NCBI GenBank assembly: GCA_002877915.1
Contig: PNJE01000031.1
Span: 1-33,875 of the forward strand
Reading direction: 5' to 3'
DNA from: Candidatus Aminicenantota bacterium
GTDB lineage: Bacteria > Acidobacteriota > Aminicenantia > Aminicenantales > Saccharicenantaceae
DNA length: 33,875 nt
The position numbers and the translations under genes are program-made. Positions within the stretch are counted from its first letter, which is position 1; each line of letters starts with the position of its first letter. Under the pieces are notes generated by a model, which was not told the origin of the DNA, searched no databases, and was given only the letters and a program-made list of their open reading frames with translations. Of the stretch, positions 8,621 through 16,444 are shown piece after piece.

Positions 8621-9063
8621 ACTTAAGCAAATTAAAACCAGCACCAGGAGCTAAAAAAACTGATAAGAGAAGGGGACGGGGGCCAGGTTCTGGCCTGGGT
8701 AAAACTTCTGGTCGGGGGCACAAAGGGCAGCTGGCCGGGGCCGGCTACAAAAGAAAATGGGGATTTGAAGGCGGCCAGATGCCTCTGCATAGAAGGTTAC
8801 CCAAGAGAGGTTTTACCAATAAATTCCGGACTGAATATGTAGAAGTTAACTTGGATCGTCTTGATAAACTGCCGGTCAATGAAATTGGGGTTAAAGAAAT
8901 GATGGAATATCGTCTAATCCATCAAGAAACAGAACTGGTTAAGGTTCTGGGAAAAGGGACGCTTACTTCTCCCAAAACTATTCAAGCTCATGCTTTTTCT
9001 CAATCCGCCAGAAAGAAGATTGAGGAAAGTGGGGGCCAAGCAATACTCATCGGGAAAGAATAA
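8617..9063 (+). CDS. rplO: 50S ribosomal protein L15
   Basis: L15 is a late-assembly 23S rRNA-binding protein. The N-terminal Gly/Arg/Lys-rich extension is typical (KRRGRGPGSGLGKTSGRGHK near residues 18-37), followed by the GGQMPLHRRLPKRGF signature at about 53-67. The C-terminal half carries AHAFSQSARKKIEESGG, also usual. The length of 148 residues is normal. It overlaps rpmD by 4 nt, and its TAA overlaps the secY start by one base (TAATG). Confidence 0.97.
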   Translation: MNLSKLKPAPGAKKTDKRRGRGPGSGLGKTSGRGHKGQLAGAGYKRKWGFEGGQMPLHRRLPKRGFTNKFRTEYVEVNLDRLDKLPVNEIGVKEMMEYRLIHQETELVKVLGKGTLTSPKTIQAHAFSQSARKKIEESGGQAILIGKE

Positions 9064-10445
9064 TGTTAGAAAGTATCCGCAACATTTTTAGTATTCCTGA
9101 TCTGAGGAAAAGGGTTATCTTTACCCTTCTTCTTTTGGCCGTTTACCGGATTGGGGCTCAGATACCAAATCCAGGAGTGAGTGCTTCTGCCCTGGCCGAG
9201 TTCTGGCAGACACAGCGGGGTTCACTTCTGGGCTTTTATGACCTATTTTCAGGTAGAGCTATGTCCAGAATGACTATCTTTGCCCTGGGCATTATGCCAT
9301 ATATTAGCGCTTCGATTATCCTGCAGCTGCTAACTGTTGTCTGGCCCTATCTTGATCGTCTGTCCAAGGAAGGAGAGCTCGGCAGGAAGAAAATTACCCA
9401 GTATACCAGGTACGGCACTCTGGCCATCTGCATTATTCAATCGTTTGGAATTTCAATTTTCCTGGAAGGGCTTACCAGTCCGACCGGAGCTAAAATTGTT
9501 CCAAGCCCCGGCTGGGGGTTTAGGTTATTAACTATGTTGACCTTAACCACCGGAACCACCTTTATAATGTGGTTAGGCGAGCAGATATCAGAAAGAGGCA
9601 TCGGAAATGGTATTTCCTTAATTATTTTTGCCGGCATCGTAGTGGGCTTGCCAAGAGGGGTAAATAGCCTCATTAACGGCTTGAAAACTGGAAGCCTTGA
9701 TCCCCTGCGTATAATCTTCTTGATTATTTTGATGCTGGCAGTTATCGCTTTTATCATCTTTGTAGAAAGGGGACAGAGAAGGATACCGGTGTCTTATGCT
9801 AAAAGAGTTATCGGGAGAAAGGTTTATGGCGGTCAGAGCACTCATTTACCATTGAGGGTTAATACCGGAGGAGTTATACCGATAATTTTTGCCGCTTCCA
9901 TTATTACCATTCCGGCCACCATAGCCAATCTTTCGAAAGCCCCTATCGTTCAAGATATAGCCAGGCAGTTTGGCATGGGGATGCCTCTATATAACCTTTT
10001 GTATGTAGTGGCCATAATCTTTTTCACTTATTTTTATGTTTCTATCATTTTCAATCCAAATGATGTGGCTGATAACCTCAGAAAGTATGGTGGCTTTATT
10101 CCTGGTATCAGGCCTGGTAAGAACACGGCTGATTATATTGATGAGGTTTTAAGCCGCATAACGCTGGCCGGAGCCATTTACTTGGCGGCTATTGCCATCC
10201 TGCCTGAATTTTTAATGACGGGGTTTAAGGTAGCTGCCTTGCCCTGGGTAGGAGATTTCCTGGAAGCCAACCTTCCCAAATGGTTTACCCAAGGATTAAA
10301 TGTAGATTTTTATTTCGGGGGCACCTCAATACTAATCGTCGTGGGTGTAGCTATGGATACCTTGCAGCAAATCGAGGCCCAGTTAGTAATGCGGCATTAT
10401 GATGGCTTTATGAGGGCCGGCCGATTAAGGGGAAGAAGGGGATGA
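9063..10445 (+). CDS. secY: Protein translocase subunit SecY
   Basis: SecY is the inner-membrane channel of the Sec translocon, working with SecE, SecG and SecA. The 460-residue protein shows about ten hydrophobic helices. The first follows the start LRKRVIFTLLLLAVYRIGAQ. Family blocks include GIMPYISASIILQLLTVVWP (residues 78-97), the GISLIIFAGI stretch, VERGQRRIPVSYAKR, the cytoplasmic loop contacting the ribosome and SecA, and a C-terminal RRG. It is fused tightly to rplO (1-nt overlap) and to adk (4-nt overlap), the usual spc-end arrangement. It is needed for the exported proteins seen later in the window. Confidence 0.97.
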   Translation: MLESIRNIFSIPDLRKRVIFTLLLLAVYRIGAQIPNPGVSASALAEFWQTQRGSLLGFYDLFSGRAMSRMTIFALGIMPYISASIILQLLTVVWPYLDRLSKEGELGRKKITQYTRYGTLAICIIQSFGISIFLEGLTSPTGAKIVPSPGWGFRLLTMLTLTTGTTFIMWLGEQISERGIGNGISLIIFAGIVVGLPRGVNSLINGLKTGSLDPLRIIFLIILMLAVIAFIIFVERGQRRIPVSYAKRVIGRKVYGGQSTHLPLRVNTGGVIPIIFAASIITIPATIANLSKAPIVQDIARQFGMGMPLYNLLYVVAIIFFTYFYVSIIFNPNDVADNLRKYGGFIPGIRPGKNTADYIDEVLSRITLAGAIYLAAIAILPEFLMTGFKVAALPWVGDFLEANLPKWFTQGLNVDFYFGGTSILIVVGVAMDTLQQIEAQLVMRHYDGFMRAGRLRGRRG

Positions 10446-11113
10446 GGATAATTTTGTTGGGGCCGGCGGGCAGTGGCAAGGGAACCCAGGCAGACCAGAT
10501 TCAGAAGGTTTATGGCTACCCTAAGATTTCCACTGGAGACCTTTTAAGGAAGGCGGTCCAGGACGGAACAGAGCTGGGCCATAAAGTTAAGTCGATAATG
10601 GAACAGGGTAAATTAGTGGATGATGAAATTGTTCTGGAACTGGTAAGGGAAAAGATTCACCGCCCGGAGTGCCAGGCAGGATATGTCCTGGATGGCTTCC
10701 CGCGAAATCTTAATCAGGGACTGGGGCTGGAGAAAATTGATTCTACCAGGCCAGAGACGGTTTTTGAAATATTGGTGACGGAAGAAGAAATTCTCCGGCG
10801 ACTTTCAGGCCGAAGGGTTTGCCTTCAATGTGGAGCTGTGTATAATATAAATAACAACCAGCCGAAAGTGGATGGCGTCTGCGACCTGTGCGGTTCACGG
10901 TTAATAATTCGAGAAGATGATAAACCGGAAGTTATAAAAGAAAGATTCAAAATATACCTGGAAAGCATAAAGCCTCTGGTTGAGTATTACCAGCGAAGAA
11001 AGGTTTTATTTCAGATTGATGGAGAAAATACGGTCGAAAATATCTTTAGAAGTATTAAATCTATTATTGACAAGAGAATATCTGAAGGACGTCAATCGGT
11101 TAATTCGAAATGA
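10442..11113 (+). CDS. adk: Adenylate kinase, zinc-LID form
   Basis: This enzyme converts ATP and AMP to two ADP in the cytoplasm. The P-loop is GPAGSGKGT at residues 7-15; the AMP-binding STGDLLR and GFPRN motifs follow. The long LID domain has C127, C130, C147 and C150 (CLQC and CDLC), the structural zinc site known from Gram-positive and thermophilic enzymes but replaced in E. coli. The length of 223 residues fits the long form. It overlaps secY and map by 4 nt each. Confidence 0.97.
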   Translation: MRIILLGPAGSGKGTQADQIQKVYGYPKISTGDLLRKAVQDGTELGHKVKSIMEQGKLVDDEIVLELVREKIHRPECQAGYVLDGFPRNLNQGLGLEKIDSTRPETVFEILVTEEEILRRLSGRRVCLQCGAVYNINNNQPKVDGVCDLCGSRLIIREDDKPEVIKERFKIYLESIKPLVEYYQRRKVLFQIDGENTVENIFRSIKSIIDKRISEGRQSVNSK

Positions 11114-11901
11114 TTATTTATAAATCAGAAAAAGAGATCGAGCTGATGAAAAAAAGCTCTCAAATTGTAGCCAGAATTTTGTCTGAATTAAGAGAGCTGG
11201 TTAAGCCGGGGATTGAAACCAGAGAGCTGGACTTCTATGCCGAGAAAAGAACAATAGAATTAGGAGCCAGACCGGCTTTTAAGGGTTATAACGGCTATCC
11301 GGCTTCGCTCTGTGTCTCAGTCAATGAAGAAATTGTTCATGGTATTCCTTCTGATAGGAAGCTTAAGGAAGGAGATATCGTCAGCCTCGACTTTGGAGTT
11401 ATTTATGATGGTTATTATGGAGATGCGGCTATAACCGTTCCGGTGGGACAGGTGTCCGACCTGGCCAGGAAGTTAATAGCGGTGGCGGAAAGCTCCTTTT
11501 ATCGCGGGATGGAGCAGATGAAAGAAGGAAATAGATTATCTGATATCTCGGCCGCTGTTCAAGCAGAAGTGGAGAGGGCTGGCTTTTCAGTAATTCGGGC
11601 ATTTGTCGGGCACGGGATCGGCCAGAAGCTCCACGAGGAGCCGCAGGTGCCAAATTTTGGGCTGCCAGGTCACGGGCCAAAATTAAGAAGGGGTTTGGTC
11701 CTGGCTATAGAACCAATGATTGCAGCTGGCAAATGGGAAGTGGAAATATTGGATGATGGCTGGACGGCAGTGACTAAGGATCGGAGCTTAGCGGCTCATT
11801 TTGAGCATACCGTGGCTTTAACTGGCGAAGGTCCGGTGATCTTATCCGTTGATAATCAGCCGACCGGGATACCAGAATCCGGAGGGCCAGCCAATGCCTA
11901 A
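11110..11901 (+). CDS. map: Methionine aminopeptidase, type I
   Basis: Map removes the initiator methionine from nascent proteins. The five dinuclear metal ligands are all present: D94 (SLDFG), D105 (YYGDAA), H168 (VGHGIG), E201 (AIEPM) and E232 (FEHTV). No zinc-finger extension is present at the N-terminus. The C-terminus runs about 15 residues beyond the core ([13 protein letters not shown]), a tail that overlaps the infA ribosome-binding site and first codons. It overlaps adk by 4 nt, as in many adk-map-infA clusters. Confidence 0.97.
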   Translation: MIIYKSEKEIELMKKSSQIVARILSELRELVKPGIETRELDFYAEKRTIELGARPAFKGYNGYPASLCVSVNEEIVHGIPSDRKLKEGDIVSLDFGVIYDGYYGDAAITVPVGQVSDLARKLIAVAESSFYRGMEQMKEGNRLSDISAAVQAEVERAGFSVIRAFVGHGIGQKLHEEPQVPNFGLPGHGPKLRRGLVLAIEPMIAAGKWEVEILDDGWTAVTKDRSLAAHFEHTVALTGEGPVILSVDNQPTGIPESGGPANA

Positions 11902-12112
11902 GCAGGATGTTTTTGAGATAGAGGGCGTCGTGCTGGAAACATTGCCCAATGCCATGTTTAAAGTGGAGCTAACTAACAAGCATGTTATTTTAGCCCATAT
12001 CTCTGGCCGAATGAGAAAGAATTTCATCCGCATTCTTCCTGGAGATCGGGTGTTAGTAGAAATATCACCTTATGATTTGACTAAAGGGCGCATTACTTAT
12101 CGGTTTAAGTGA
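11894..12112 (+). CDS. infA: Translation initiation factor IF-1
   Basis: IF-1 binds the 30S A site during initiation. The 72-residue protein is a single S1-type OB fold with the conserved blocks [39 protein letters not shown] and [15 protein letters not shown]. The ATG at 11894 is chosen because GGAGGG lies 8 nt upstream and all IF-1 proteins begin close to this point. An upstream in-frame start at 11849 inside map would add a 15-residue unconserved leader. It overlaps the map stop by 8 nt. Confidence 0.96.
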   Translation: MPKQDVFEIEGVVLETLPNAMFKVELTNKHVILAHISGRMRKNFIRILPGDRVLVEISPYDLTKGRITYRFK

Positions 12113-12121
12113 GGTGAAACA

Positions 12122-12235
12122 ATGAAGGTTAGAGCATCGGTAAAGAAAATTTGCCGGAACTGCAAAATAGTCCGGAGAAAAGGGGTCGTTAGAGTAATTT
12201 GCTCCAACCCCAAACATAAACAAAGACAAGGATAA
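12122..12235 (+). CDS. rpmJ: 50S ribosomal protein L36, zinc form
   Basis: This short gene encodes 37 residues starting [20 protein letters not shown] and ending NPKHKQRQG. The zinc-ribbon ligands C11, C14, C27 and H32 are all present, defining the ancestral C+ form of L36. GAGG lies 7 nt before the ATG. The gap to infA is 9 nt and to rpsM 11 nt. Its place between infA and rpsM is the canonical alpha-operon start. Confidence 0.96.
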   Translation: MKVRASVKKICRNCKIVRRKGVVRVICSNPKHKQRQG

Positions 12236-12246
12236 AAGAGGAGACC

Positions 12247-12627
12247 ATGGCAAGAATAGCAGGTATTACCTTACCGCCAGAAAAAAGAATTGAAATCGGA
12301 TTGACCTACATCTATGGTATTGGTCGTTCCAAAGCTAACCAGATCCTGGAAGAAGCAAAGATTGACAAGAATAAGAAGGTCAAAGAACTGAGTGAGGATG
12401 AAATCAACAAGATCCGTCAGATAATCGAAAAAAGAGAGAAAATCGAAGGTGAGCTGCGGAAGGAAGTTTCTATGAATATCAAGCGGCTGATTGATATCGG
12501 CTGCTACCGGGGAATGAGACATAAAAGGAATCTTCCTGTTCGTGGACAAAGAACCAGAACCAATGCCAGAACCAGAAAAGGCCCGCGCGGTCATACCATT
12601 AAAAAACTGAAGGAAAAGAAAGCTTAG
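12247..12627 (+). CDS. rpsM: 30S ribosomal protein S13
   Basis: S13 contacts tRNA and forms bridges between the 30S head and the 50S subunit. The start [20 protein letters not shown] and the helix-two-turn-helix block [13 protein letters not shown] are typical. The basic C-terminal arm holds [20 protein letters not shown] followed by ARTRKGPRG. The length of 126 residues is normal. AGAGGAG precedes the ATG by about 5 nt. Confidence 0.97.
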   Translation: MARIAGITLPPEKRIEIGLTYIYGIGRSKANQILEEAKIDKNKKVKELSEDEINKIRQIIEKREKIEGELRKEVSMNIKRLIDIGCYRGMRHKRNLPVRGQRTRTNARTRKGPRGHTIKKLKEKKA

Positions 12628-12644
12628 GATTAGGGAGAAAAGCA

Positions 12645-13031
12645 ATGCCCAAAGCCAAAAATAAAAAGAAAAAAACTAAAAGGGAAGTTACCTTTGGGGT
12701 AGCTCATATTCAATCTACATTTAACAATACGATTATTACCATTACTGACCAGCAGGGAAATACCATTTGCTGGGCCAGTTCCGGGACTTCTGGGTTTAAA
12801 GGAGCCAGAAAAGGAACTCCTTTTGCCGCCCAGTTAGCCGCTAAGGAAGTGGCTGGTAAAGCTAAGGATTATGGGGTCCGTTACGTTGATGTTCGGGTAA
12901 AAGGTCCGGGGGCCGGCCGCGAATCATCAATTAGAGCTCTTCAAGCAGCCGGGCTGGAAATTAAGTCGATTCGAGATGTGACTCCGATCCCTCACAATGG
13001 CTGCCGGGTCCGAAGAAGAAGAAGAGTTTAA
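12645..13031 (+). CDS. rpsK: 30S ribosomal protein S11
   Basis: S11 sits on the 30S platform near the E site and Shine-Dalgarno helix. After a lysine-rich N-terminal tail come the family blocks [38 protein letters not shown], and the C-terminal signature [19 protein letters not shown]. In many bacteria the Asn of HNG is where beta-linked isoaspartate forms. The length of 128 residues is standard, and GGGAG lies upstream of the ATG. Confidence 0.97.
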   Translation: MPKAKNKKKKTKREVTFGVAHIQSTFNNTIITITDQQGNTICWASSGTSGFKGARKGTPFAAQLAAKEVAGKAKDYGVRYVDVRVKGPGAGRESSIRALQAAGLEIKSIRDVTPIPHNGCRVRRRRRV

Positions 13032-13055
13032 GATGGAGATAAAAGGAGATTAGCT

Positions 13056-13682
13056 ATGGCCAGATATCAAAAGCCAGATTGCCGACTTTGCCGGATAGAA
13101 AGGACCAAGCTTTTTCTTAAAGGCAACAAATGCCTGACAGATAAATGCCCCTTAGAAAAACGTCCTTTTGCTCCTGGGCAGCATGGCCGTTTGAGAAAAA
13201 GAGTTCTTGGCTATGCCCTGCAATTAAGGGAAAAGCAAAAACTCAAAAGATATTATTGCATGTCTGAAAAACAATTCCGGCTTTTCTTTCGCCGGGCCGA
13301 AAAGGAAAAGGGAGTTACCGGAGAAAATTTGTTGGTGATGTTAGAGAAGCGTTTGGACAATGTTGTTTATACCCTGGGCTTTGCCCTTTCCCGAAGCCAG
13401 GCTCGCCAGATGATCACCCATGGTCAAGTAAGAGTTAACGATAGAAAGGTTACCGTTCCCTCTTATCAAGTTAAGGAAGGTGATCTTATTAGCCTAAAAG
13501 AAAAATTGGCTCAGAGCGAAAAATTCAAGGAAATAGTTGAAACCAACAAGACAAAAACAATCCCTAACTGGCTTCAGGTAGATTGGGACAATTTACAGGG
13601 AAAGGTTGTTTCTCTGCCGACCAGACAGGATATTACCATACCGGTAGAAGAACATCTGATAGTCGAGTTTTATTCAAAATAA
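13056..13682 (+). CDS. rpsD: 30S ribosomal protein S4, four-cysteine zinc form
   Basis: S4 is a primary 16S binder that nucleates body assembly and, in some bacteria, represses its own mRNA. The N-terminal zinc site is complete (C9, C12, C26, C31). The S4 RNA-binding domain covers roughly residues 98-160 and includes [20 protein letters not shown] and [14 protein letters not shown]. The length of 208 residues is standard. AAAGGAG precedes the ATG. A hairpin occupies the 48-nt gap to rpoA and may separate S4 expression from that of RNA polymerase alpha. Confidence 0.97.
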   Translation: MARYQKPDCRLCRIERTKLFLKGNKCLTDKCPLEKRPFAPGQHGRLRKRVLGYALQLREKQKLKRYYCMSEKQFRLFFRRAEKEKGVTGENLLVMLEKRLDNVVYTLGFALSRSQARQMITHGQVRVNDRKVTVPSYQVKEGDLISLKEKLAQSEKFKEIVETNKTKTIPNWLQVDWDNLQGKVVSLPTRQDITIPVEEHLIVEFYSK

Positions 13683-13687
13683 AAAGA

Positions 13688-13717
13688 AGGGAAGGTATCT
13701 GAAGAATAACCTTCCTT
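13688..13717 (+). promoter_or_regulatory. Hairpin between rpsD and rpoA
   Basis: GGAAGGT at 13690-13696 pairs with ACCTTCC at 13709-13715. The stem extends outward by one G-U and one A-U pair, giving about nine base pairs around a 12-nt loop. The AAGGAGG ribosome-binding site of rpoA begins three bases after the stem. No U-run follows, so a plain intrinsic terminator is unlikely. It could be an RNA-processing site, a partial attenuator or a translation-control element. The structure is visible; its role is inference. Confidence 0.55.
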
Positions 13718-13730
13718 ATAAGGAGGAACC

Positions 13731-14762
13731 ATGATAGAGCTTGGTTTCCAAAGGCCAAGATATTTAGAATGCGATTATGAAACGTTAACCGATACCTACG
13801 GCCGGTTTCAGGCCCAGCCATTTGAAAGAGGTTACGGAATAACCATAGGCAATTCCCTTCGGAGGATCTTGCTTTCCTCCATCACCGGGGCAGCTATTAC
13901 TGCCGTCAAGATTTCTGGAGTTTTGCACGAATTCTCTACTATTCCTGGGGTGGTGGAGGATGTTACCCACATCATTTTGAATTTGAAGGGAATACCAATT
14001 AAATTAAAATCTAATCAACCGAAAAGGATGACCCTGAAGATGGTCGGGCCGGCTGAGGTTAAATCAGGCCATATTGTTCATGATTCCGACCTTGAAATTC
14101 TAAATCCGGATATCCATATTGCCTCGCTGGATACTGATGGCAAACTGGAAATGGAGATGGTAGTCAAGAATAACCGGGGTTACATAACCGCTGATCAGAA
14201 TTTTGATAATGACCTGAGCATTGATTTTATTCCCCTCGATTCTTCTCATTCGCCTGTGCTTAAAGTTAATTATAAGGTGGAGCCAGCCCGGGTGGGGAAA
14301 AGAATAGATTATGAAAGTTTAACTATGGAAATTTGGACCAATGGAGCTATAAAGCCTACGGAGGCTCTTTCTCAGGCGGCTAAGATTATGAGAGATCATC
14401 TCAGCATCTTTCTGAATATTGTTGATGAGCCATTGGAAAGAGAAGCTCTGATTCCCAAGAAGGAGATTCCTTATCTTGATAAGGTTGATGTTTTAGCCAA
14501 TACCATTGATCATCTGGAGCTTTCCGTCAGAGCCAATAATTGCTTAAGAGCCGCTGGAATCAGCTATGTTTATGAGCTGGTTCAAAAGACCGAAGAAGAG
14601 TTGCTTGAAACTAAGAATTTTGGCCGCAAATCCCTGGCTGAAATTAAAGATACTCTCAATAACCTCGGATTGGGATTAAATTTGGAACTTCATCCGAAAT
14701 TGCTTGAGCAGATTCAAGCGATTATAAAGCAGAGCAAGAAAGAGAAGGAGCTGGAAGCATGA
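13731..14762 (+). CDS. rpoA: DNA-directed RNA polymerase subunit alpha
   Basis: The alpha dimer scaffolds RNA polymerase assembly, and its C-terminal domain contacts UP elements and activators. The N-terminal assembly domain (about residues 1-235) has FERGYGITIGNSLRRILLSS and HEFSTIPGVVEDVTHIILNL. A linker leads to the C-terminal domain at about 255-320, with VRANNCLRAAGISYVYEL. R267 corresponds by alignment to the DNA-contacting Arg265 of E. coli. The length is 343 residues, and a strong AAGGAGG lies 5 nt before the ATG. The stop overlaps rplQ by 4 nt. Confidence 0.98.
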   Translation: MIELGFQRPRYLECDYETLTDTYGRFQAQPFERGYGITIGNSLRRILLSSITGAAITAVKISGVLHEFSTIPGVVEDVTHIILNLKGIPIKLKSNQPKRMTLKMVGPAEVKSGHIVHDSDLEILNPDIHIASLDTDGKLEMEMVVKNNRGYITADQNFDNDLSIDFIPLDSSHSPVLKVNYKVEPARVGKRIDYESLTMEIWTNGAIKPTEALSQAAKIMRDHLSIFLNIVDEPLEREALIPKKEIPYLDKVDVLANTIDHLELSVRANNCLRAAGISYVYELVQKTEEELLETKNFGRKSLAEIKDTLNNLGLGLNLELHPKLLEQIQAIIKQSKKEKELEA

Positions 14763-15166
14763 GGCATCAAGTCAAACGATATCAATTGCGGAGAAATACG
14801 GGCCATCGCCGGGCCTTACTTAGAAACCTGGTTACTTCTCTACTGGAGAAGGAAAGAATTCGAACTACTCTCGCTAAGGCCAAAGCCGCCAGGCCGGTGG
14901 CAGAAAAAATGATAACCCTGGCGAAAGAAGATTCTCTGGCTGCCAGGAGGCGGGCGTTAGCTTATATTATTAAAAAAACAGTTGTTCAAAAATTATTTCA
15001 AGAGCTTGGACCAAGATTTAAAGAGAGACCGGGAGGTTATACCCGGATTGTCAAACTCGGTCTCCGGAGCGGTGATGGAGCTCAAATGGCCATGCTGGAG
15101 CTTTTAGGGGCCGAGTATAAAAAGAAGGCCAAGAAAAAAGAAAAGTCGGCCAAAGAGAGCAAGTAA
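14759..15166 (+). CDS. rplQ: 50S ribosomal protein L17
   Basis: L17 is a large-subunit protein near the tunnel exit. The start MRHQVKRYQLRRNTGHRRAL and the following RNLVTSLLEKERIRTTLAKA are diagnostic, with LGPRFKERPGGYTRIVKLGL later. The length is 135 residues, with a lysine-rich tail (YKKKAKKKEKSAKESK). It overlaps rpoA by 4 nt and is the last gene of the super-operon; a weak terminator-like hairpin follows about 35 nt downstream. Confidence 0.97.
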   Translation: MRHQVKRYQLRRNTGHRRALLRNLVTSLLEKERIRTTLAKAKAARPVAEKMITLAKEDSLAARRRALAYIIKKTVVQKLFQELGPRFKERPGGYTRIVKLGLRSGDGAQMAMLELLGAEYKKKAKKKEKSAKESK

Positions 15167-15200
15167 TACTTTCCATTTAAATAAAGTCTATTAGCCAAAA

Positions 15201-15241
15201 ACCAGAGGAATCAAACAATCTTAAATCTGGTAGTGTTTTTT
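15201..15241 (+). terminator. Possible terminator after rplQ
   Basis: ACCAGA at 15201-15206 can pair with TCTGGT at 15226-15231 around a 19-nt loop, and a run of six T follows at 15236-15241. The stem is short, the loop is long, and four bases separate stem from T-run, so this is a weak example. Its position just after the last ribosomal-protein gene makes termination here plausible. Confidence 0.4.
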
Positions 15242-15251
15242 AAATTATCTG

Positions 15252-15273
15252 ACTTTAAATATTCATTTAAAGT
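15252..15273. repeat. Perfect 9-bp AT-rich inverted repeat
   Basis: ACTTTAAAT and ATTTAAAGT form a perfect inverted repeat with a 4-base centre (ATTC), in the gap between convergent rplQ and the NlpC/P60 gene. It could be part of a termination region read from either side, but no adjacent T-run supports that strongly. A protein-binding site is also possible. Confidence 0.5.
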
Positions 15274-15340
15274 TTGCCGTGGAAATAAGAAAAGGGAACC
15301 TTAGGTTAAGAAAGAAACCTATGGGCTATAGTTATTATTG

Positions 15341-15392
15341 TTAAATTCTTTTAAATTCTTTAACCGAAGAAGCTAATAAGTCTGGATCCAGA
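15341..15392. repeat. Tandem decamer and nearby 12-bp palindrome
   Basis: The decamer TTAAATTCTT occurs twice back to back at 15341-15360. Twenty bases later, TCTGGATCCAGA at 15381-15392 is a perfect palindrome. Both lie in the 270-base gene-free stretch 15167-15436 between convergent genes. I see no open reading frame, tRNA or clear promoter in this stretch. The function, if any, is unknown. Confidence 0.4.
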
Positions 15393-15436
15393 TTAAACAT
15401 ATTCTAAGATTTGTGGTCAATTCCTGGAAGAGACTT

Positions 15437-16336
15437 TTATTTTGGCCGCCGACATCCCTGGTAAATTTTTTGCCAGTATTCATCGTATAAATTGCCTATC
15501 TGGACTATGGGCTTTTCATGGGTCGTGGCATTAATAAATTCTCTTTCATTGATCATCATACCAACATGGCTAATGCCCTTTTGACCAAAGAAAACTAAAT
15601 CGCCAGCTCTTTCCTGTCCCTTGGGGACTTCCAGGAGTCCGGATTGGGTGAATTGAATATCGGCATCTCGCAATATTTCCAGGCCGCTCAGCCGGTAAAT
15701 TAATTGGACATAGCCAGAGCAGTCCAGGCCGAGAGGACTTGTTCCGCCCCAAAAATAGGGAAGTCCGAGGAAACGTTTAGCCAGGGCCACCATTTCCTCC
15801 GGGCTCAAGCGAGGCCTTTTAAAAGGAGCTTGCTTAATCTGACCATCGCCGACCTGAATATAGCCTTTCTGCCCGCTTGGCAGAGTTACTTCGCCCCAGC
15901 GCCCTTCATATTTTCCAATTTCCAGTACTGTGCTTATTGGAGCCATCGTCAGGGGTTTTTGCTTGGTCACGTCAGGCGAAGCATATATATAAGCCATCAG
16001 GCTGGTTATTTCTATTACCTGTCCTTCAGAAGCATAGGATTTCTCTCCCGGTTTATAAAGCCGAATTGCCCGGCCTTCTATCCAGCCATGGTAGGTATCT
16101 GGAGTTTCAATATAATACCAGGTAGCGCCGGCCTTATCATTTTGGGTCTTCAATATCTTGATGGTTGTTCCGATAAGAGCTTGGCTAACTACATCCACTT
16201 CTGAACTCGGATGGGAATACATATTCTCGACTGAATTAAGAACCACTCCCGACGGCAGATTTTCTTGGGTCAAGCCCGGGTTGAATAGCAAGAAAATAAA
16301 ACTTGAGAGAAACAAAAATGAGCCCATTTTTTTCAT
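15437..16336 (-). CDS. Secreted NlpC/P60 peptidoglycan endopeptidase with SH3-like domains
   Basis: The family cleaves peptidoglycan stem peptides, commonly between D-Glu and the diamino acid. Residues 1-23 are a signal peptide with no lipobox. Two SH3-like wall-binding regions follow (about 30-95 and 104-165), then the NlpC/P60 domain (about 179-297). The catalytic Cys206 is in LDCSGY and His257 in ISHVGM; the third polar residue is probably Asn269 in FINA, where His is more usual. The start at 16336 is supported by GGAGGTG just upstream; an in-frame ATG at 16405 lies upstream of the inferred promoter. The layout recalls Bacillus YkfC, and the neighbour is a dipeptide epimerase, as in ykf operons. 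Confidence 0.88.
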   Translation of the reverse strand: MKKMGSFLFLSSFIFLLFNPGLTQENLPSGVVLNSVENMYSHPSSEVDVVSQALIGTTIKILKTQNDKAGATWYYIETPDTYHGWIEGRAIRLYKPGEKSYASEGQVIEITSLMAYIYASPDVTKQKPLTMAPISTVLEIGKYEGRWGEVTLPSGQKGYIQVGDGQIKQAPFKRPRLSPEEMVALAKRFLGLPYFWGGTSPLGLDCSGYVQLIYRLSGLEILRDADIQFTQSGLLEVPKGQERAGDLVFFGQKGISHVGMMINEREFINATTHEKPIVQIGNLYDEYWQKIYQGCRRPK

Positions 16337-16354
16337 CAGCACCTCCAGGCCTAA

Positions 16355-16360
16355 ATTATA
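16355..16360 (-). promoter_or_regulatory. Perfect -10 box for the NlpC/P60 gene
   Basis: On the minus strand the sequence is TATAAT, placing the transcript start near 16348 and the gene's ribosome-binding site (16340-16346) right at the start of the message. No good -35 is seen at 16-18 bases. The box is flanked by GGCCT and AAGGCC arms (16348-16352 and 16368-16373), an imperfect inverted repeat that might be an operator. Confidence 0.45.
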
Positions 16361-16391
16361 ATAAAATAAGGCCGAGGATAAAACTTTTTTG

Positions 16392-16421
16392 TTGAAAATT
16401 ATCAAGACCCTTAGTTATACT
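16392..16421 (+). promoter_or_regulatory. Sigma-70-type promoter of the dipeptide epimerase gene
   Basis: TTGAAA at 16392-16397 and TATACT at 16416-16421 each match five of six consensus bases and are 18 bases apart. Transcription would start near 16428, leaving a leader of about 17 nt that contains AGGAGGTGG before the ATG at 16445. It is divergent from, and close to, the -10 box of the NlpC/P60 gene, so the two genes could be co-regulated from the shared 108-base region. Confidence 0.6.
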
Positions 16422-16444
16422 GAAACTCTTCAGGAGGTGGCTTA

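Noticed and set aside
15704-16204. 166-residue plus-strand frame inside the NlpC/P60 gene
   Set aside because: The opposite strand encodes a clear enzyme with catalytic residues. The plus frame is low-complexity and has no motif or ribosome-binding site.
16337-16405. Longer N-terminus for the NlpC/P60 protein from ATG 16405
   Set aside because: The TATAAT box at 16355-16360 and the GGAGGTG before 16336 both lie inside this extension, and the signal peptide begins properly at 16336.
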